Source of the DNA: CBDFNN01 sp965250215
Lineage (GTDB): Bacteria; Bacteroidota; Rhodothermia; Rhodothermales; DATKEJ01
Direction: 5' to 3'
Assembly: GCA_965250215.1 (NCBI GenBank)
Contig: CBDFNN010000004.1
Span: 1,798,001 to 1,862,000 of the forward strand
DNA length: 64,000 nucleotides
The translations under genes were made by a program, and so were the position numbers. The notes below the pieces were generated by a model, which saw only the letters and a program-made list of their open reading frames with translations, was not told the DNA's origin and made no database searches. How positions within the stretch are numbered: the stretch's first letter is position 1; each line of letters opens with the position of its first letter. Positions 9,660 through 18,636 of the stretch are shown in pieces.

Positions 9660-11459
9660 TTACTCCGCACTATGTTTCACTTCGAGTCGATTATTATTGA
9701 CGATACTTTGCAGGTTGAGCTCGCCTAATTTATGTGTCAACTCATCGGCGTCCCCCTGCATTTCTGTCAAACTTCTTAATGCCTTTTCAGCCTCTGAGAG
9801 TCGACCTCGCCTCATCTCAACTAGACCAAGATGTAGAAACATCTTGCATTGAGCATGATTATCCCGTTCGGATTCAATTTGTAGAAGGGCAAAGCGGATC
9901 GATTCGCATGCCTTCTTAAATTCTCCGTTATGTGAATAGCTCAATCCCAATTCGTAGTAAGCTCTAGCCAATTCTGTTGACGTGTAGCCCGCTGTCTCCT
10001 CCATTCGCTTGACAGCAGCTGTTATCATTTTCATGGCTTCTTTCACCTGGCCTTCTTCTCGTAACACGACGCCATATTCGAGCTCTACAATGGGGTTTTC
10101 GATACCCTCATCATAAAATGGAAGACGGATATGTGCGGTACTTGTAATAAATGAATTCTTTCCGACTCTCGACTGCTTTGTGTCGTTGAACCAAGAGGTG
10201 AATAGGATGATGATTATGGCCGTCCCCAGAGAGGATTTTAGAATGACCTGATTTCTTGTAACAAAGCGACGTAGTCTATAGAAGGCCCGACCTCGCCTCG
10301 CTGCAACTGGTTTGCTGTCTTGAAAGGCCTCGATGTCTGTCGCAAATTCCGCCACGTCCTTAAAGCGATCCTCAGGGGTTTTTCGCAAGGCCTTTTCGAC
10401 AATGCTGTCGAGATCACCAGAAAGAAGCCGGCGGATGTTATGCCGATCAGTTTTCAACTCCTGGCAGCTTTGATCGATGACTTCATCGCTATCCATGTCG
10501 GAGCTATGAAATCGCTTGCTTGGTTTTGCGGGAACGTAATCGCATACTTTGCACTCAAGGTCTGCGAGATTATCCAGGTCGCTTGGATAGGGAGATCGGC
10601 CAGTCAACAAATGATAGAGGAGTACGCCCAGCGAATAAATGTCCGATGCCAAGGTCAAGCGCTCTCCCTTGATCTGTTCAGGGCTCGCAAACTGCCGAGT
10701 CATTATCCGGTATTCTGGTTGGGTATCCCTGTACTTTTCGTCGATCAAATCAGACCCCTCCAGCAACTTCGCGATACCAAAATCGAGCAGGACGGCCTTG
10801 CCATCGCCCCGTACCAAGATATTCGTTGTCTTGATATCGCGGTGGATCACGTGGTGCTTATGTGCACATTCTACAGCCCGACAGATGTCGAGAAATAGTT
10901 GAATACGTTCATCAAGACCTAGGCCGTGGTCGCGAACATAATTGTTCAGTTGCCGTCCATCCACATACTCCATGACAAAGAAGGGGAGTCCCCCAGAAGT
11001 CATGCCGGCATCAAGGAGCCGTGCGATATTGGGATGATCAAGTTGGGCCAGAATTTGTTTCTCAAGCTGGAATCGACGAATCGTCTCCTCGCGGTTCATC
11101 GTCAATCGGGCAAAGAGCAATTTGACAGCGACCTCTTTTTCGTAGAGACCATCACACCGTGATGCCTTGTAGACCAAGCCCATGCCACCTTGTCCGATCT
11201 TCTCACCTAGCTGGTAGCTACCAACGATCTCGCCACTCAAGTCAGGCGCGAAATGAGACCCAATACTCCGAGACACCGCCTCGATTTTGCCGGAATCGAA
11301 CAAGGCCACCTCCGTCTTTTCAGACAATAGTTCTCCAGCCTGGAAACGAAGTTCTGGAAATCCCTCGCAGTTCCAGTCGAGAAAAGCCTCGCGTTCAAGA
11401 CTGGGAAGATCCAGCGCTTGATCAACGAGCCTCTTTATATGTGCCCAGTCTGGTTTCAA
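9660..11459 (-). CDS. Serine/threonine protein kinase with TPR C-terminus
   Basis: This 599-residue protein is a Hanks-type kinase. After an ~75-residue N-terminal extension come the glycine loop (IGQGGMGLVYKA), the ATP lysine (EVAVKLL), the catalytic loop HRDIKTTNILV, the DFG motif (LLDFGIAK), and the activation segment end FASPEQIKGE. One transmembrane helix near residues 407-425 (SSLGTAIIIILFTSW) separates the cytoplasmic kinase from an extracytoplasmic tetratricopeptide-type region (residues ~455-575) that probably binds proteins. This architecture is common in Rhodothermota, Acidobacteriota and Myxococcota. Targets cannot be inferred. It diverges from the secretion operon, but a regulatory link is not shown. 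Confidence 0.92.
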   Translation of the reverse strand: MKPDWAHIKRLVDQALDLPSLEREAFLDWNCEGFPELRFQAGELLSEKTEVALFDSGKIEAVSRSIGSHFAPDLSGEIVGSYQLGEKIGQGGMGLVYKASRCDGLYEKEVAVKLLFARLTMNREETIRRFQLEKQILAQLDHPNIARLLDAGMTSGGLPFFVMEYVDGRQLNNYVRDHGLGLDERIQLFLDICRAVECAHKHHVIHRDIKTTNILVRGDGKAVLLDFGIAKLLEGSDLIDEKYRDTQPEYRIMTRQFASPEQIKGERLTLASDIYSLGVLLYHLLTGRSPYPSDLDNLADLECKVCDYVPAKPSKRFHSSDMDSDEVIDQSCQELKTDRHNIRRLLSGDLDSIVEKALRKTPEDRFKDVAEFATDIEAFQDSKPVAARRGRAFYRLRRFVTRNQVILKSSLGTAIIIILFTSWFNDTKQSRVGKNSFITSTAHIRLPFYDEGIENPIVELEYGVVLREEGQVKEAMKMITAAVKRMEETAGYTSTELARAYYELGLSYSHNGEFKKACESIRFALLQIESERDNHAQCKMFLHLGLVEMRRGRLSEAEKALRSLTEMQGDADELTHKLGELNLQSIVNNNRLEVKHSAE

Positions 11460-11793
11460 GATGTAGACGGATTTCGTAACCGTCTCTACATCCGATGCGC
11501 AGCTTTTCTATTTATATTCACAACCTGCCTCGATGGATTACAGTGTAGCGGCTAAAGTCTTGTAAAGACCAAGCTTGATGGTTGAACAAATGTCGACAAA
11601 TCATAGCAGCTTTCAAAAAAATCTATGCTCTATCTACTTATAAAAACACCATTTATCCTACTTATTGACAGCAAGAGCCCAAAATGATTCCGTATTCGGA
11701 CTCTCAGCTCACCAAGGCCCAAGTGGTTCGACCCGGAATTCAGGGCGTCTGAGCACCCATTTTCCTCTCCTTTCAAAAAAACTTTCGGTTTTC
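11460..11793. other. Divergent promoter region between kinase and secretion operon
   Basis: This AT-rich spacer contains no plausible gene. It ends in the composite element described at 11775-11834, which is also found upstream of the fibre gene and the RHS operon. The kinase promoter must lie in the left part; no clear match to the Bacteroidota -33/-7 consensus could be fixed by eye. Confidence 0.5.
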
Positions 11794-11834
11794 TGTCGCA
11801 ATTCTTCCTCGGAATGCGAATGTCCTAATAGAAG
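11775..11834 (+). promoter_or_regulatory. Composite upstream element, copy 1 (secretion operon)
   Basis: A run of seven A (11775-11781) is followed after exactly 12 bp by a 41-bp block (11794-11834). The block begins TGTCGCAATT, contains a 24-bp inverted repeat (TCGCA at 11796 to TGCGA at 11819), and continues ATGTCCTAATAGAAG. Copies 2 (22858-22916) and 3 (24796-24855) have the same order and spacing. It ends only ~14 bp before the region encoding the GspE N-terminal domain. A promoter with an A-tract UP-like element, or an activator site, would fit; no known sigma consensus matches clearly. Confidence 0.65.
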
Positions 11835-11967
11835 CCTCGATTAGAACATCACCGAAATCGAAAACGCATCACACATAGAGCTCAGTACAGCTGAGCTCAG
11901 AGAGATCCTATCTCCTGAGCTCTGCGAAGCCAATAAGGTCATCCCTATAGGCAAGTCCGGATCGGAC

Positions 11968-13419
11968 TTGTATTTGGCCGTGCAGGAAAAGCCCGGAAGC
12001 GGAGTCGAATCCGATTTGGCCTTTTTGAGTGGGCTGAAGATTAATTTTGTGAAGAAGACAGAGGAGGAGTATGCCGGGATCAGGGATGCCTTTTATAAAG
12101 GGCTAGGAAGCGGGAATTCGTCTACCGCTAACCGTTTGTCGTTAACCGACAAGTTGTATTCGACTGCTGAACGAGGGGCGCACAATCAGAACCAATCAGC
12201 AAACGAAAAACAACGTCAAACGACGAACGACAAACGTCAAACGAACAATGCGTTCGAAAAACTGAGCTTGACCGGTTCGGTTATTCAACAGGTTGACTCT
12301 CTTATCCGGCGTGCCATACGGACGGGCGCGAGTGACATCCACTTGGAGCCTTACGAAACCCTTTTTCGGGTTCGCTACAGACTGGACGGTGTGCTCTATG
12401 ATGTCGCGCAGATATCCCTTTTGCAAAAGAGTGCCGTCATTTCCCGCTTGAAGGTGATGGCGAGCCTCGACATCGCAGAAAAACGGAGGCCACAGGACGG
12501 AAGGATCCGCCTCAAAGACGCCGATGCCACGGTCGACATTCGGGTCTCGACCCTTCCTACCGACTTTGGAGAAAAGATTGTCCTCCGAATTCTCGACAAG
12601 CGAAATCTCAATCTGGATCTATCTGGATTGGGTCTCGAAGAAGAAAAACTCGCCCTGGTACGAAAAACCTTTTCGCTTCCCCACGGGATGATTCTCGTCA
12701 CCGGTCCCACAGGGTCAGGGAAAACAACAACCCTCTACGCTGGACTGAATGAGATCAATACGCCTCATATTAACATCACAACGATTGAAGATCCCATCGA
12801 ATACAACCTTCTGGGGATCAACCAAACCCACATTCGGGCGGATATAGGTTTCACCTTCGCAAGCGCCTTGCGGGCCTTCTTGAGACAAGATCCAAACGTG
12901 ATCATGGTCGGTGAGATTAGAGATGGAGAGACGGCAAGTATTGCTATTCGCGCGGCCTTGACGGGACACCTGGTCTTATCAACTCTGCACACGAACGATG
13001 CGCCTTCATCCATATCGAGACTGCTCAACATGGACGTCGAGCCCTATCTCGTGGCCTCTTCGGTGAGACTCGTTATTGCGCAGCGACTTGTGCGAAGGGT
13101 CTGTCTGCACTGCAAAGAGGAGCGATCCATTGAATCAGACATCGCCAAAGAGCTAGGTCTAGAAAAAGAAAACACATCATGGAAGGGCGTGGGATGTGAG
13201 CACTGCAACGGAACGGGCTACGCCGGTCGCATCGCCATTTTCGAATTCATGCCGATGTCGGATCGCCTTTCTGAAGCCGTCACCAAGAGAGTTAATGCCC
13301 GCGAGTTTCGCAGCATTGCCTTGTCCGAAGGCATGAGTACGCTCAGAGAGCAGGCACTCAAACTCATGAGAAAAGGATTAACCAGTGTTGAAGAGGTCGT
13401 ACGTGAAACATCCGAATAG
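11968..13419 (+). CDS. gspE: GspE/PilB-family secretion ATPase
   Basis: This is the hexameric cytoplasmic ATPase that drives pseudopilus or pilus assembly. From the TTG at 11968 it has 483 residues. Visible motifs are Walker A GPTGSGKTTTLY (about residue 246), the Asp box ITTIEDPIEY, Walker B MVGEIRDGETASIA, the His box LVLSTLHTND, and a tetracysteine zinc site (CLHC near 380 and CEHC near 410). Homology clearly begins before this start: codons from 11845 encode ELREILSPELCEANKVIPIG, typical of the MshEN N-terminal domain, yet no ATG, GTG or TTG occurs in that stretch after the stop at 11842. Either an AUC start (11848) is used or the 5' end is damaged. A repetitive polar linker (12121-12270) joins the N domain to the ATPase. 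It is the first gene of a ten-gene operon. Confidence 0.93.
   Translation: MYLAVQEKPGSGVESDLAFLSGLKINFVKKTEEEYAGIRDAFYKGLGSGNSSTANRLSLTDKLYSTAERGAHNQNQSANEKQRQTTNDKRQTNNAFEKLSLTGSVIQQVDSLIRRAIRTGASDIHLEPYETLFRVRYRLDGVLYDVAQISLLQKSAVISRLKVMASLDIAEKRRPQDGRIRLKDADATVDIRVSTLPTDFGEKIVLRILDKRNLNLDLSGLGLEEEKLALVRKTFSLPHGMILVTGPTGSGKTTTLYAGLNEINTPHINITTIEDPIEYNLLGINQTHIRADIGFTFASALRAFLRQDPNVIMVGEIRDGETASIAIRAALTGHLVLSTLHTNDAPSSISRLLNMDVEPYLVASSVRLVIAQRLVRRVCLHCKEERSIESDIAKELGLEKENTSWKGVGCEHCNGTGYAGRIAIFEFMPMSDRLSEAVTKRVNAREFRSIALSEGMSTLREQALKLMRKGLTSVEEVVRETSE
12121..12270 (+). repeat. Degenerate short repeats inside gspE linker
   Basis: Within gspE the DNA becomes a degenerate tandem array of units like AACGACAAACGTC, together with the inverted sequence GTTTGTCGTTAACCGACAA. 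It encodes a low-complexity Asn/Gln/Thr/Lys-rich linker of about 45 residues between the N-terminal and ATPase domains. The array keeps the reading frame. Confidence 0.6.
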
Positions 13420-15538
13420 TGCATTTAGGTTATGGCCCTTTTGTGCCGTGTTGTGTCTGATGTTGATACCAGCAAAGGCGCTAGCACAAGAAGAAATCGA
13501 CTTGGGTCCTGTCGAACCCATTGTGGAATACGTCAATGTGATTGATGCGGATCTGCGCGAGGTCATCCGGGGCATAGGCGAGGCTTATGAAGTGAGCGTG
13601 GTCGTAGACAACTCGATTCGAAAGAACATCACCCTTCGTCTGTCGGACATCCCGGTCTCCGAGCTCATCGAGTTTGTGGCCGAGCAGTACAATCTGGTTC
13701 ACCGCAAAAAAGGCGCGATCCACATCTTAGAACCCCAGCCTCCCAAAGAGGCGCCACCAAGTATTCCGCCCAATGTAGTCGTCGCCAATGGCAAGCTCAG
13801 TTTCGATCTAAAGGAAGAGCCCATACAAAACGTTCTTCGCGCCATTCAGCAGCAAAACGCCGAGTTCAATATCGTGGTGAAGAGTGGAGTGACCGGTAAT
13901 GTGACGGGAATGCTTCGGGAGTTGCCAGTGGAAGTGGGACTAAGAAGTCTGCTCGAGAACAACGGCTTCACCTTGAACGATCGGGATGGCATTTTCGAGG
14001 TCGATCGTGCACGCCGGTTCAAACAGCAAGAAAATGGAGCCCAAACGGGTCTTTGGATACAGGCCAAAAATGGGCTGATTAGTATCGAGGCGAAAGATGT
14101 ACCCGTGCAGCAATTGCTAGATGCCCTGTCGGGCGAAATGAAGGACCTCAATGTGGTCGTTTTTGACTTACCGGAAAAAAACATCACGGCCAAGGTGGAC
14201 GGTGTCGAGATCGAGGAGGCCATGCACACGATTCTCCGCGGATCGGAGTTGAGTTTCAGGCTGGAGGGCAAGACCCTCTATGTGGGACAGGACGGGAACG
14301 ACGGCGTGATCACAAGCCGGTTGATTGTCCTGGATCACATGCGCGCCGATTCCTCCCTCACGAATATTCCCGCTCGAATTTTAGGTACAACAGAAATCCA
14401 ACCGATCAAGGAGCACAATGGGCTTCTAGTTACAGGTTCAAGTCACGGAATAGCCAGAATCGAGCAGTTCATCAAGGCGATCGACAAACCCACGCCGCAA
14501 ATCTTGATCGAGGCCTTGGTCATTGATTTTGAGGACTCCGATGTCTTTGAATTGGGGCTCAAGTTTGGTCGAAGCAGTGACATATCCGAGGATGCCAAAC
14601 GAGGCCGCTTCCAGTTTGGCAAGAGCGATGCCGTGGTCGACGAAGACGGTAACGTCATTCGAGAAGCGATGGGGGAGGCGCTGGACGTAAGTCTTGGCGC
14701 GAACAAACTGAACAAGGCCCTTGGATGGGCCAACGATTTTTTTGGAACGCACAAAATAGGTCTCCTGCCAGACGACTTCTATGCGAGAATCAATGCGCTT
14801 GACCAAGAAGGCAAGCTGACGATTCAATCAAGGCCTCAGGTGTCCACGATAAATGGTCATTCGGCGAGCATCGATATAGGTACGACGCAGTACTACCTGC
14901 TCAACACCTCCACATCACCGCTCTACAACAACAATCAGTCCTTCCTTATTCAGGACCAGCAGCGCTTTGAGAAAATCGAGGCGAGCACAAAGCTAGAAAT
15001 CACGCCTTGGGTGGGGAGCAAGGGCGAGGTGACCGTTGAAATTAGACCCGAGTTCAGCAGTCCGGTTGGCGAGTTTGATCCTGACGTTCCTCCTACGATC
15101 AATAGACGTGTTCTCAACTCTACCGTCCGTCTTCGTGATGGAGAGACGATTATTCTTGGGGGACTGATTCGCGAGTTCGACCGAGAGGTGCACAACAAGG
15201 TGCCCATCCTCGGTAGTATTCCGCTTTTGGGAAGGCTTTTTCGGTCTTCATCAACGGAGCACAGCCGAGCCGAGTTGGTCGTCTTTGTCACGCCTTACAT
15301 TTTCTACGGCGATGGACAGGACGACGAGCGGTGGAAGCAGCGGCGGGGCGCCTTGAAGTTGGACATCGACAAGAATAAGGACCCCCTTCGCTTTTTCAAG
15401 CGCATCAAAAACGGCCTCGAAAAAGAAGACGCCTCTGTGCAGGATTCCGAGCTTGTGAAACCCGAGAGTCAAGCACGTGAGTCTCCCACCAAGGACGCGT
15501 CCGATCAGACGGAAAAGCAAAAGGAAAACAGCAAATAA
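13403..15538 (+). CDS. gspD: Secretin (GspD/PilQ family)
   Basis: The protein forms the outer-membrane channel of the secretion or pilus machine. The GTG at 13403 is chosen because GAGG lies 6 bp upstream and it leads straight into a signal peptide (residues ~8-29, ending AKALAQ). An in-frame GTG at 13385 is the alternative. It overlaps gspE by 17 bp. N-terminal ring-building domains (VDNSIRKNITLRLSDIPVSELIEF and two more repeats) are followed by the secretin domain (LTIQSRPQVSTINGHSASIDIGTT ... LRDGETIILGGLIREFDREVHNKVPILGSIPLLGRLFRS) ending VVFVTPYIF. At 711 residues it is of normal size. The charged Lys/Glu/Ser tail may bind a pilotin. Confidence 0.93.
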   Translation: MKHPNSAFRLWPFCAVLCLMLIPAKALAQEEIDLGPVEPIVEYVNVIDADLREVIRGIGEAYEVSVVVDNSIRKNITLRLSDIPVSELIEFVAEQYNLVHRKKGAIHILEPQPPKEAPPSIPPNVVVANGKLSFDLKEEPIQNVLRAIQQQNAEFNIVVKSGVTGNVTGMLRELPVEVGLRSLLENNGFTLNDRDGIFEVDRARRFKQQENGAQTGLWIQAKNGLISIEAKDVPVQQLLDALSGEMKDLNVVVFDLPEKNITAKVDGVEIEEAMHTILRGSELSFRLEGKTLYVGQDGNDGVITSRLIVLDHMRADSSLTNIPARILGTTEIQPIKEHNGLLVTGSSHGIARIEQFIKAIDKPTPQILIEALVIDFEDSDVFELGLKFGRSSDISEDAKRGRFQFGKSDAVVDEDGNVIREAMGEALDVSLGANKLNKALGWANDFFGTHKIGLLPDDFYARINALDQEGKLTIQSRPQVSTINGHSASIDIGTTQYYLLNTSTSPLYNNNQSFLIQDQQRFEKIEASTKLEITPWVGSKGEVTVEIRPEFSSPVGEFDPDVPPTINRRVLNSTVRLRDGETIILGGLIREFDREVHNKVPILGSIPLLGRLFRSSSTEHSRAELVVFVTPYIFYGDGQDDERWKQRRGALKLDIDKNKDPLRFFKRIKNGLEKEDASVQDSELVKPESQARESPTKDASDQTEKQKENSK

Positions 15539-15564
15539 AAATCCCTTTCCTCCATAGAGAATCG

Positions 15565-17007
15565 ATGGGCTTGTCCTGGCACGGCGACCAGCTTGAGGCG
15601 ACGCACCTTCGTCTTAGATGGAACACGATTGAGGCCATCACCTCCTGCCGAGTCCCTATCGAAGATTCTTTGGAGCATGCCATCGATCACCTATTGTCGG
15701 ACTTGATCAGCCCGGCATCTATGCCAAAAGTAGTGATGGCTTTTGGTGGGGCCTACCCTCATATGCGTCTGGCTGTGAGGGAGGCCCCGGTTTTGGAGGA
15801 CCTCGATTTGCTTGAAGAATGGGCTGAGTCCGAGGCCGAGCAGATCCTTCCTCCCGGAGCGGCTATAGAGCACTTCAACATCGAGAATCACATCATATAT
15901 GCGGATGAGGACCAAGTTCGATGCGCTATTTGTGTAACCCCACTATCCTGGGTCAAGATGATCGAGGACGTGGCGGAGAAGCTGGGCGTGAATCTTGTTT
16001 CTCTGGGATGCCCGGATCTCGATCTTATTTACGCGCTGTCTTACCAACCTGGATTTCAGGAAGGGACCAAGGTCGTGATTTCAAGGTGGGCGGAGCATGC
16101 CAGTATTCTGCTATCGAAGGATGGGATCGTCTCCGACATGAGCACGATTGAGTTCGAGGGACCTGATCTGCAGGCCAATCTTTTTAGAATCGGGCAGGAC
16201 TTGCAAGAGAAACTGGATGGGGCCGGGGGTAATCAGTTGTGGGCCAGCCCCGATGAGATTTGGGTGAGTGGGGACGAAGCGGAAGAGATCGCCGCGGCCC
16301 TGACCGGCGCCGATATTTCCAGTGCGCCCATCCGTCCTGTCCATATTAAACTGGGTGATAAGGTTATAGAGGAAGGTGGCGCTTTGTCGCTCGGGTCTTT
16401 TTCTCAAGCCCTCAAAGCGGGCTATGCCTTCCTGGGTGGATTGAACTTAGTTGATGCCGAGAAGGAAAAGAAAGGCCGACAAGACATTGACAAGGCCGAT
16501 GCCCTTAAGAGCATTCTCATGTTGGGCGCCTTCATCGCCTTGTTGCTGGTGGGGCTCACGGGATCGGATGGATATCTGGCCAGCAAATTGGAAGAGAGTC
16601 AAGAGCAGCTCGTTGATCTAAAAGTACAGGACGCCGAAGTCCGGCAAATAGAAAAGGATCTGGATATTCTCAAAGAGCAGGTCTCGCAGGCCGAGGCGGT
16701 GGTGCGAGAACGCACAGCCACGGCGGGGCTCATGCAGATCCTCTCGGACCGGATGCCCGCTACGGCCTGGCTGGAGAACATGGCGGTCACCAGGAGTGAA
16801 GGAAATCAGTGGAAGGCGCGCGTCGAGGGCTACTCCATGAACGAGCGATCCATCGGCCAATTTTTGTCTGGCCTCGAGCTCCACCAACATATCAAGAGCG
16901 TGGGCCTGGACTATACCGAGACCGTTCGTGCAGACCGGATTTACGTCGAAGTTTCCGACCCTCTACCGGTGACCAAGTTTGGCCTCGATATCAACTTCGA
17001 ACTATAG
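15565..17007 (+). CDS. PilM/GspL-like assembly protein, with PilN-like C-terminus
   Basis: This 480-residue protein starts with an actin-like (PilM/GspL cytoplasmic) fold region (residues ~1-300). A single transmembrane helix follows at about 313-332 (ILMLGAFIALLLVGLTG), then a coiled coil (ESQEQLVDLKVQDAEVRQIEKDLDILKEQ) and a ferredoxin-like periplasmic domain typical of PilN/GspL (FLSGLELHQHIKSVGLDYTE). It therefore combines the PilM and PilN roles in one chain, as GspL does. It should recruit GspE to the inner membrane platform. The gene starts 26 bp after gspD and is followed 7 bp later by the pilO-like gene. Confidence 0.78.
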   Translation: MGLSWHGDQLEATHLRLRWNTIEAITSCRVPIEDSLEHAIDHLLSDLISPASMPKVVMAFGGAYPHMRLAVREAPVLEDLDLLEEWAESEAEQILPPGAAIEHFNIENHIIYADEDQVRCAICVTPLSWVKMIEDVAEKLGVNLVSLGCPDLDLIYALSYQPGFQEGTKVVISRWAEHASILLSKDGIVSDMSTIEFEGPDLQANLFRIGQDLQEKLDGAGGNQLWASPDEIWVSGDEAEEIAAALTGADISSAPIRPVHIKLGDKVIEEGGALSLGSFSQALKAGYAFLGGLNLVDAEKEKKGRQDIDKADALKSILMLGAFIALLLVGLTGSDGYLASKLEESQEQLVDLKVQDAEVRQIEKDLDILKEQVSQAEAVVRERTATAGLMQILSDRMPATAWLENMAVTRSEGNQWKARVEGYSMNERSIGQFLSGLELHQHIKSVGLDYTETVRADRIYVEVSDPLPVTKFGLDINFEL

Positions 17008-17014
17008 GACAACT

Positions 17015-17569
17015 ATGGACGCCTTACTCACATGGCTCTCAGACAACCGGTGGAAAGCCTATGCGATGACCATCATGGTCTTGGCGATAGTTTTGATATC
17101 TAAACAATTCTTTCCTCGGATTCAGAACACGGTGAATAGCTATTCTGAATTATCGAGTCAGCGGGAGCGCGTAGCGGCGGCGGCCGATTGGGAAATGAAC
17201 CGGAAAAGGCTGGAAGCGGAGAAACGGCAATTACGAGAGCGCTTTGAGCTCATCTATGTCAGCCTGCCTTCGTCTGACAATATGTCGACTTTCGTGGGCG
17301 AGCTCAATGAACTGGCCGAAAAGCATTCGGTATCCATTCTGCAGCTCAAGCCCAAACCCGTTACCGAGCATTCCAAGTACAGGGAAGTACCTATGGAAGT
17401 CGATGTCGTGGGTAGCTTTGATAGTATCGGACAGCTTGTGTCGAGTATTGAAGCGTCGCGCTATCTGATAAAAGTCGAATCGGTCCGCAGTCAGATCAGC
17501 GATGAGTCGACGGGCGAGATCGAGTCCAATCTTGATTTGCGGCTCATTGTATTACGCGGGGAGGGCTAG
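17015..17569 (+). CDS. PilO/GspM-like inner membrane platform protein
   Basis: This 184-residue protein has a short cytoplasmic start, one transmembrane helix (residues ~17-35, MTIMVLAIVLISKQFF), a coiled coil (SSQRERVAAAADWEMNRKRLE) and a compact periplasmic domain with the PilO pattern (FVGELNELAEKHSVSILQLKP ... VVGSFDSIGQLVSSIEAS). The ATG at 17015, 7 bp after the previous stop, is preferred over an upstream in-frame ATG that overlaps the previous gene. Together with the PilM/N-like and PilP-like neighbours it forms the alignment complex between the ATPase and the secretin. Confidence 0.8.
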   Translation: MDALLTWLSDNRWKAYAMTIMVLAIVLISKQFFPRIQNTVNSYSELSSQRERVAAAADWEMNRKRLEAEKRQLRERFELIYVSLPSSDNMSTFVGELNELAEKHSVSILQLKPKPVTEHSKYREVPMEVDVVGSFDSIGQLVSSIEASRYLIKVESVRSQISDESTGEIESNLDLRLIVLRGEG

Positions 17570-17570
17570 A

Positions 17571-18071
17571 ATGGATCAGAAGCGAATCCTTTTCATCCTC
17601 GTTGGCATCCTTGCACTGGTAGCGGTATGGCGGTTCTGGCCTTCCAATGAGGCCTTAACTCTCAGCGACTTGCATCCCTTGCCGACGGGCGTAGAGAGCA
17701 AATTTTCTTTGAAGGCGGACCTGATCCATTCGAGGGTTGAGCCCTTCAGACAAGGATCGACCAATCCTTTTAAGGTGCCCTTCTATCTGCTGAATGTCGC
17801 GCCGGAGATGGACGCGTTTGCCGAAGAGGAAGAACCGGTAGTAGACAAGCGCCCAAACTATGTGTTGCTCGGTGTGATCGGAGATGTAGCGCTGATCAAG
17901 GACGACAAAGGGAAGACGCATCAGCTCATGCAAGGCGAATCGATTGGAGAGGCCAAGGTCCGCAAAATCGCGAAAAAGGGAGTCAGGATATCTTTAGACG
18001 GAGAATACTTCGACTACGATCTGGCTTCACCTGATTTGGTCAGTCTTCATCCAGCAGGTAGACGCAGGTGA
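17571..18071 (+). CDS. PilP/GspC-like periplasmic linker protein
   Basis: This 166-residue protein begins with a membrane anchor (ILFILVGILALVAVWRFWP) and, after a proline-rich spacer with a DPF-like element, ends in a small beta domain (YVLLGVIGDVALIKDDKGKTHQLMQGESIGEAKVRKIAKKGVRISLDGEYFDY). That pattern is typical of the GspC HR/PilP domain that touches the secretin N-domains. The ATG at 17571 follows the previous stop by one base, so the two are translationally coupled; a longer upstream frame overlaps the neighbour and is rejected. It completes the M-N-O-P set. Confidence 0.78.
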   Translation: MDQKRILFILVGILALVAVWRFWPSNEALTLSDLHPLPTGVESKFSLKADLIHSRVEPFRQGSTNPFKVPFYLLNVAPEMDAFAEEEEPVVDKRPNYVLLGVIGDVALIKDDKGKTHQLMQGESIGEAKVRKIAKKGVRISLDGEYFDYDLASPDLVSLHPAGRRR

Positions 18072-18165
18072 TACGTGAGAACACAATACAACAACACACG
18101 GGACCCAAGAGGACAGACCAGGCCAGGCAAGCCCCCTTGTATCCTACCTACTAACCGGTAAAACA

Positions 18166-18612
18166 ATGACAACACAACAACGCCCAATCCATGAGCCGCA
18201 AAATCAGGATCCGGACTACCGCTCCGAAGAAGGCTTCTCCTTGACGGAATTGATGGTGGTCCTGGTGATCATCGGCATTCTAGCTTTGCTGATCATCCCC
18301 AACTTTTTTGACATCACGACACGGGCCAAGATGAGCGAGGCGAAAACCCAGCTCAAACTTATCCGCTCGCTGCAGATGACCCACTACTATGAATACGATC
18401 AGTATTCACCGGATTTGGTACGGATTGGATTTATACAGGATTTGGTGAAGTCGGCCGGTGGAAATGGCTACTACATCTATACGGTGGAGAATGCGACGGA
18501 CGTCAACTTTATGGCCACGGCGACCTCCGATGTGGACTTTGACAAGGACGGCACCATCAATGTGTGGCAGGTAGATCAAATAGGGAATCTGGTGGAGAGA
18601 ACACCGGATTGA
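18166..18612 (+). CDS. gspG: GspG-like major pseudopilin
   Basis: The 148-residue protein carries a class III prepilin signal: cleavage after Gly in EEGFSLTELMVVLVIIGILALLIIPNFF, with Phe at +1 and the conserved Glu at +5. The hydrophobic helix is followed by a short globular domain ending in an Asp-rich loop (TSDVDFDKDGTINVWQVD) like the calcium site of type II major pseudopilins. The leader of about 23 residues is long but hydrophilic. It is probably the main subunit of the pseudopilus. It is separated from the pilP-like gene by 94 bp, which may hold an internal promoter or a processing site. Confidence 0.88.
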   Translation: MTTQQRPIHEPQNQDPDYRSEEGFSLTELMVVLVIIGILALLIIPNFFDITTRAKMSEAKTQLKLIRSLQMTHYYEYDQYSPDLVRIGFIQDLVKSAGGNGYYIYTVENATDVNFMATATSDVDFDKDGTINVWQVDQIGNLVERTPD

Positions 18613-18636
18613 GGTCCACTTTGGGCCCCTATACCT

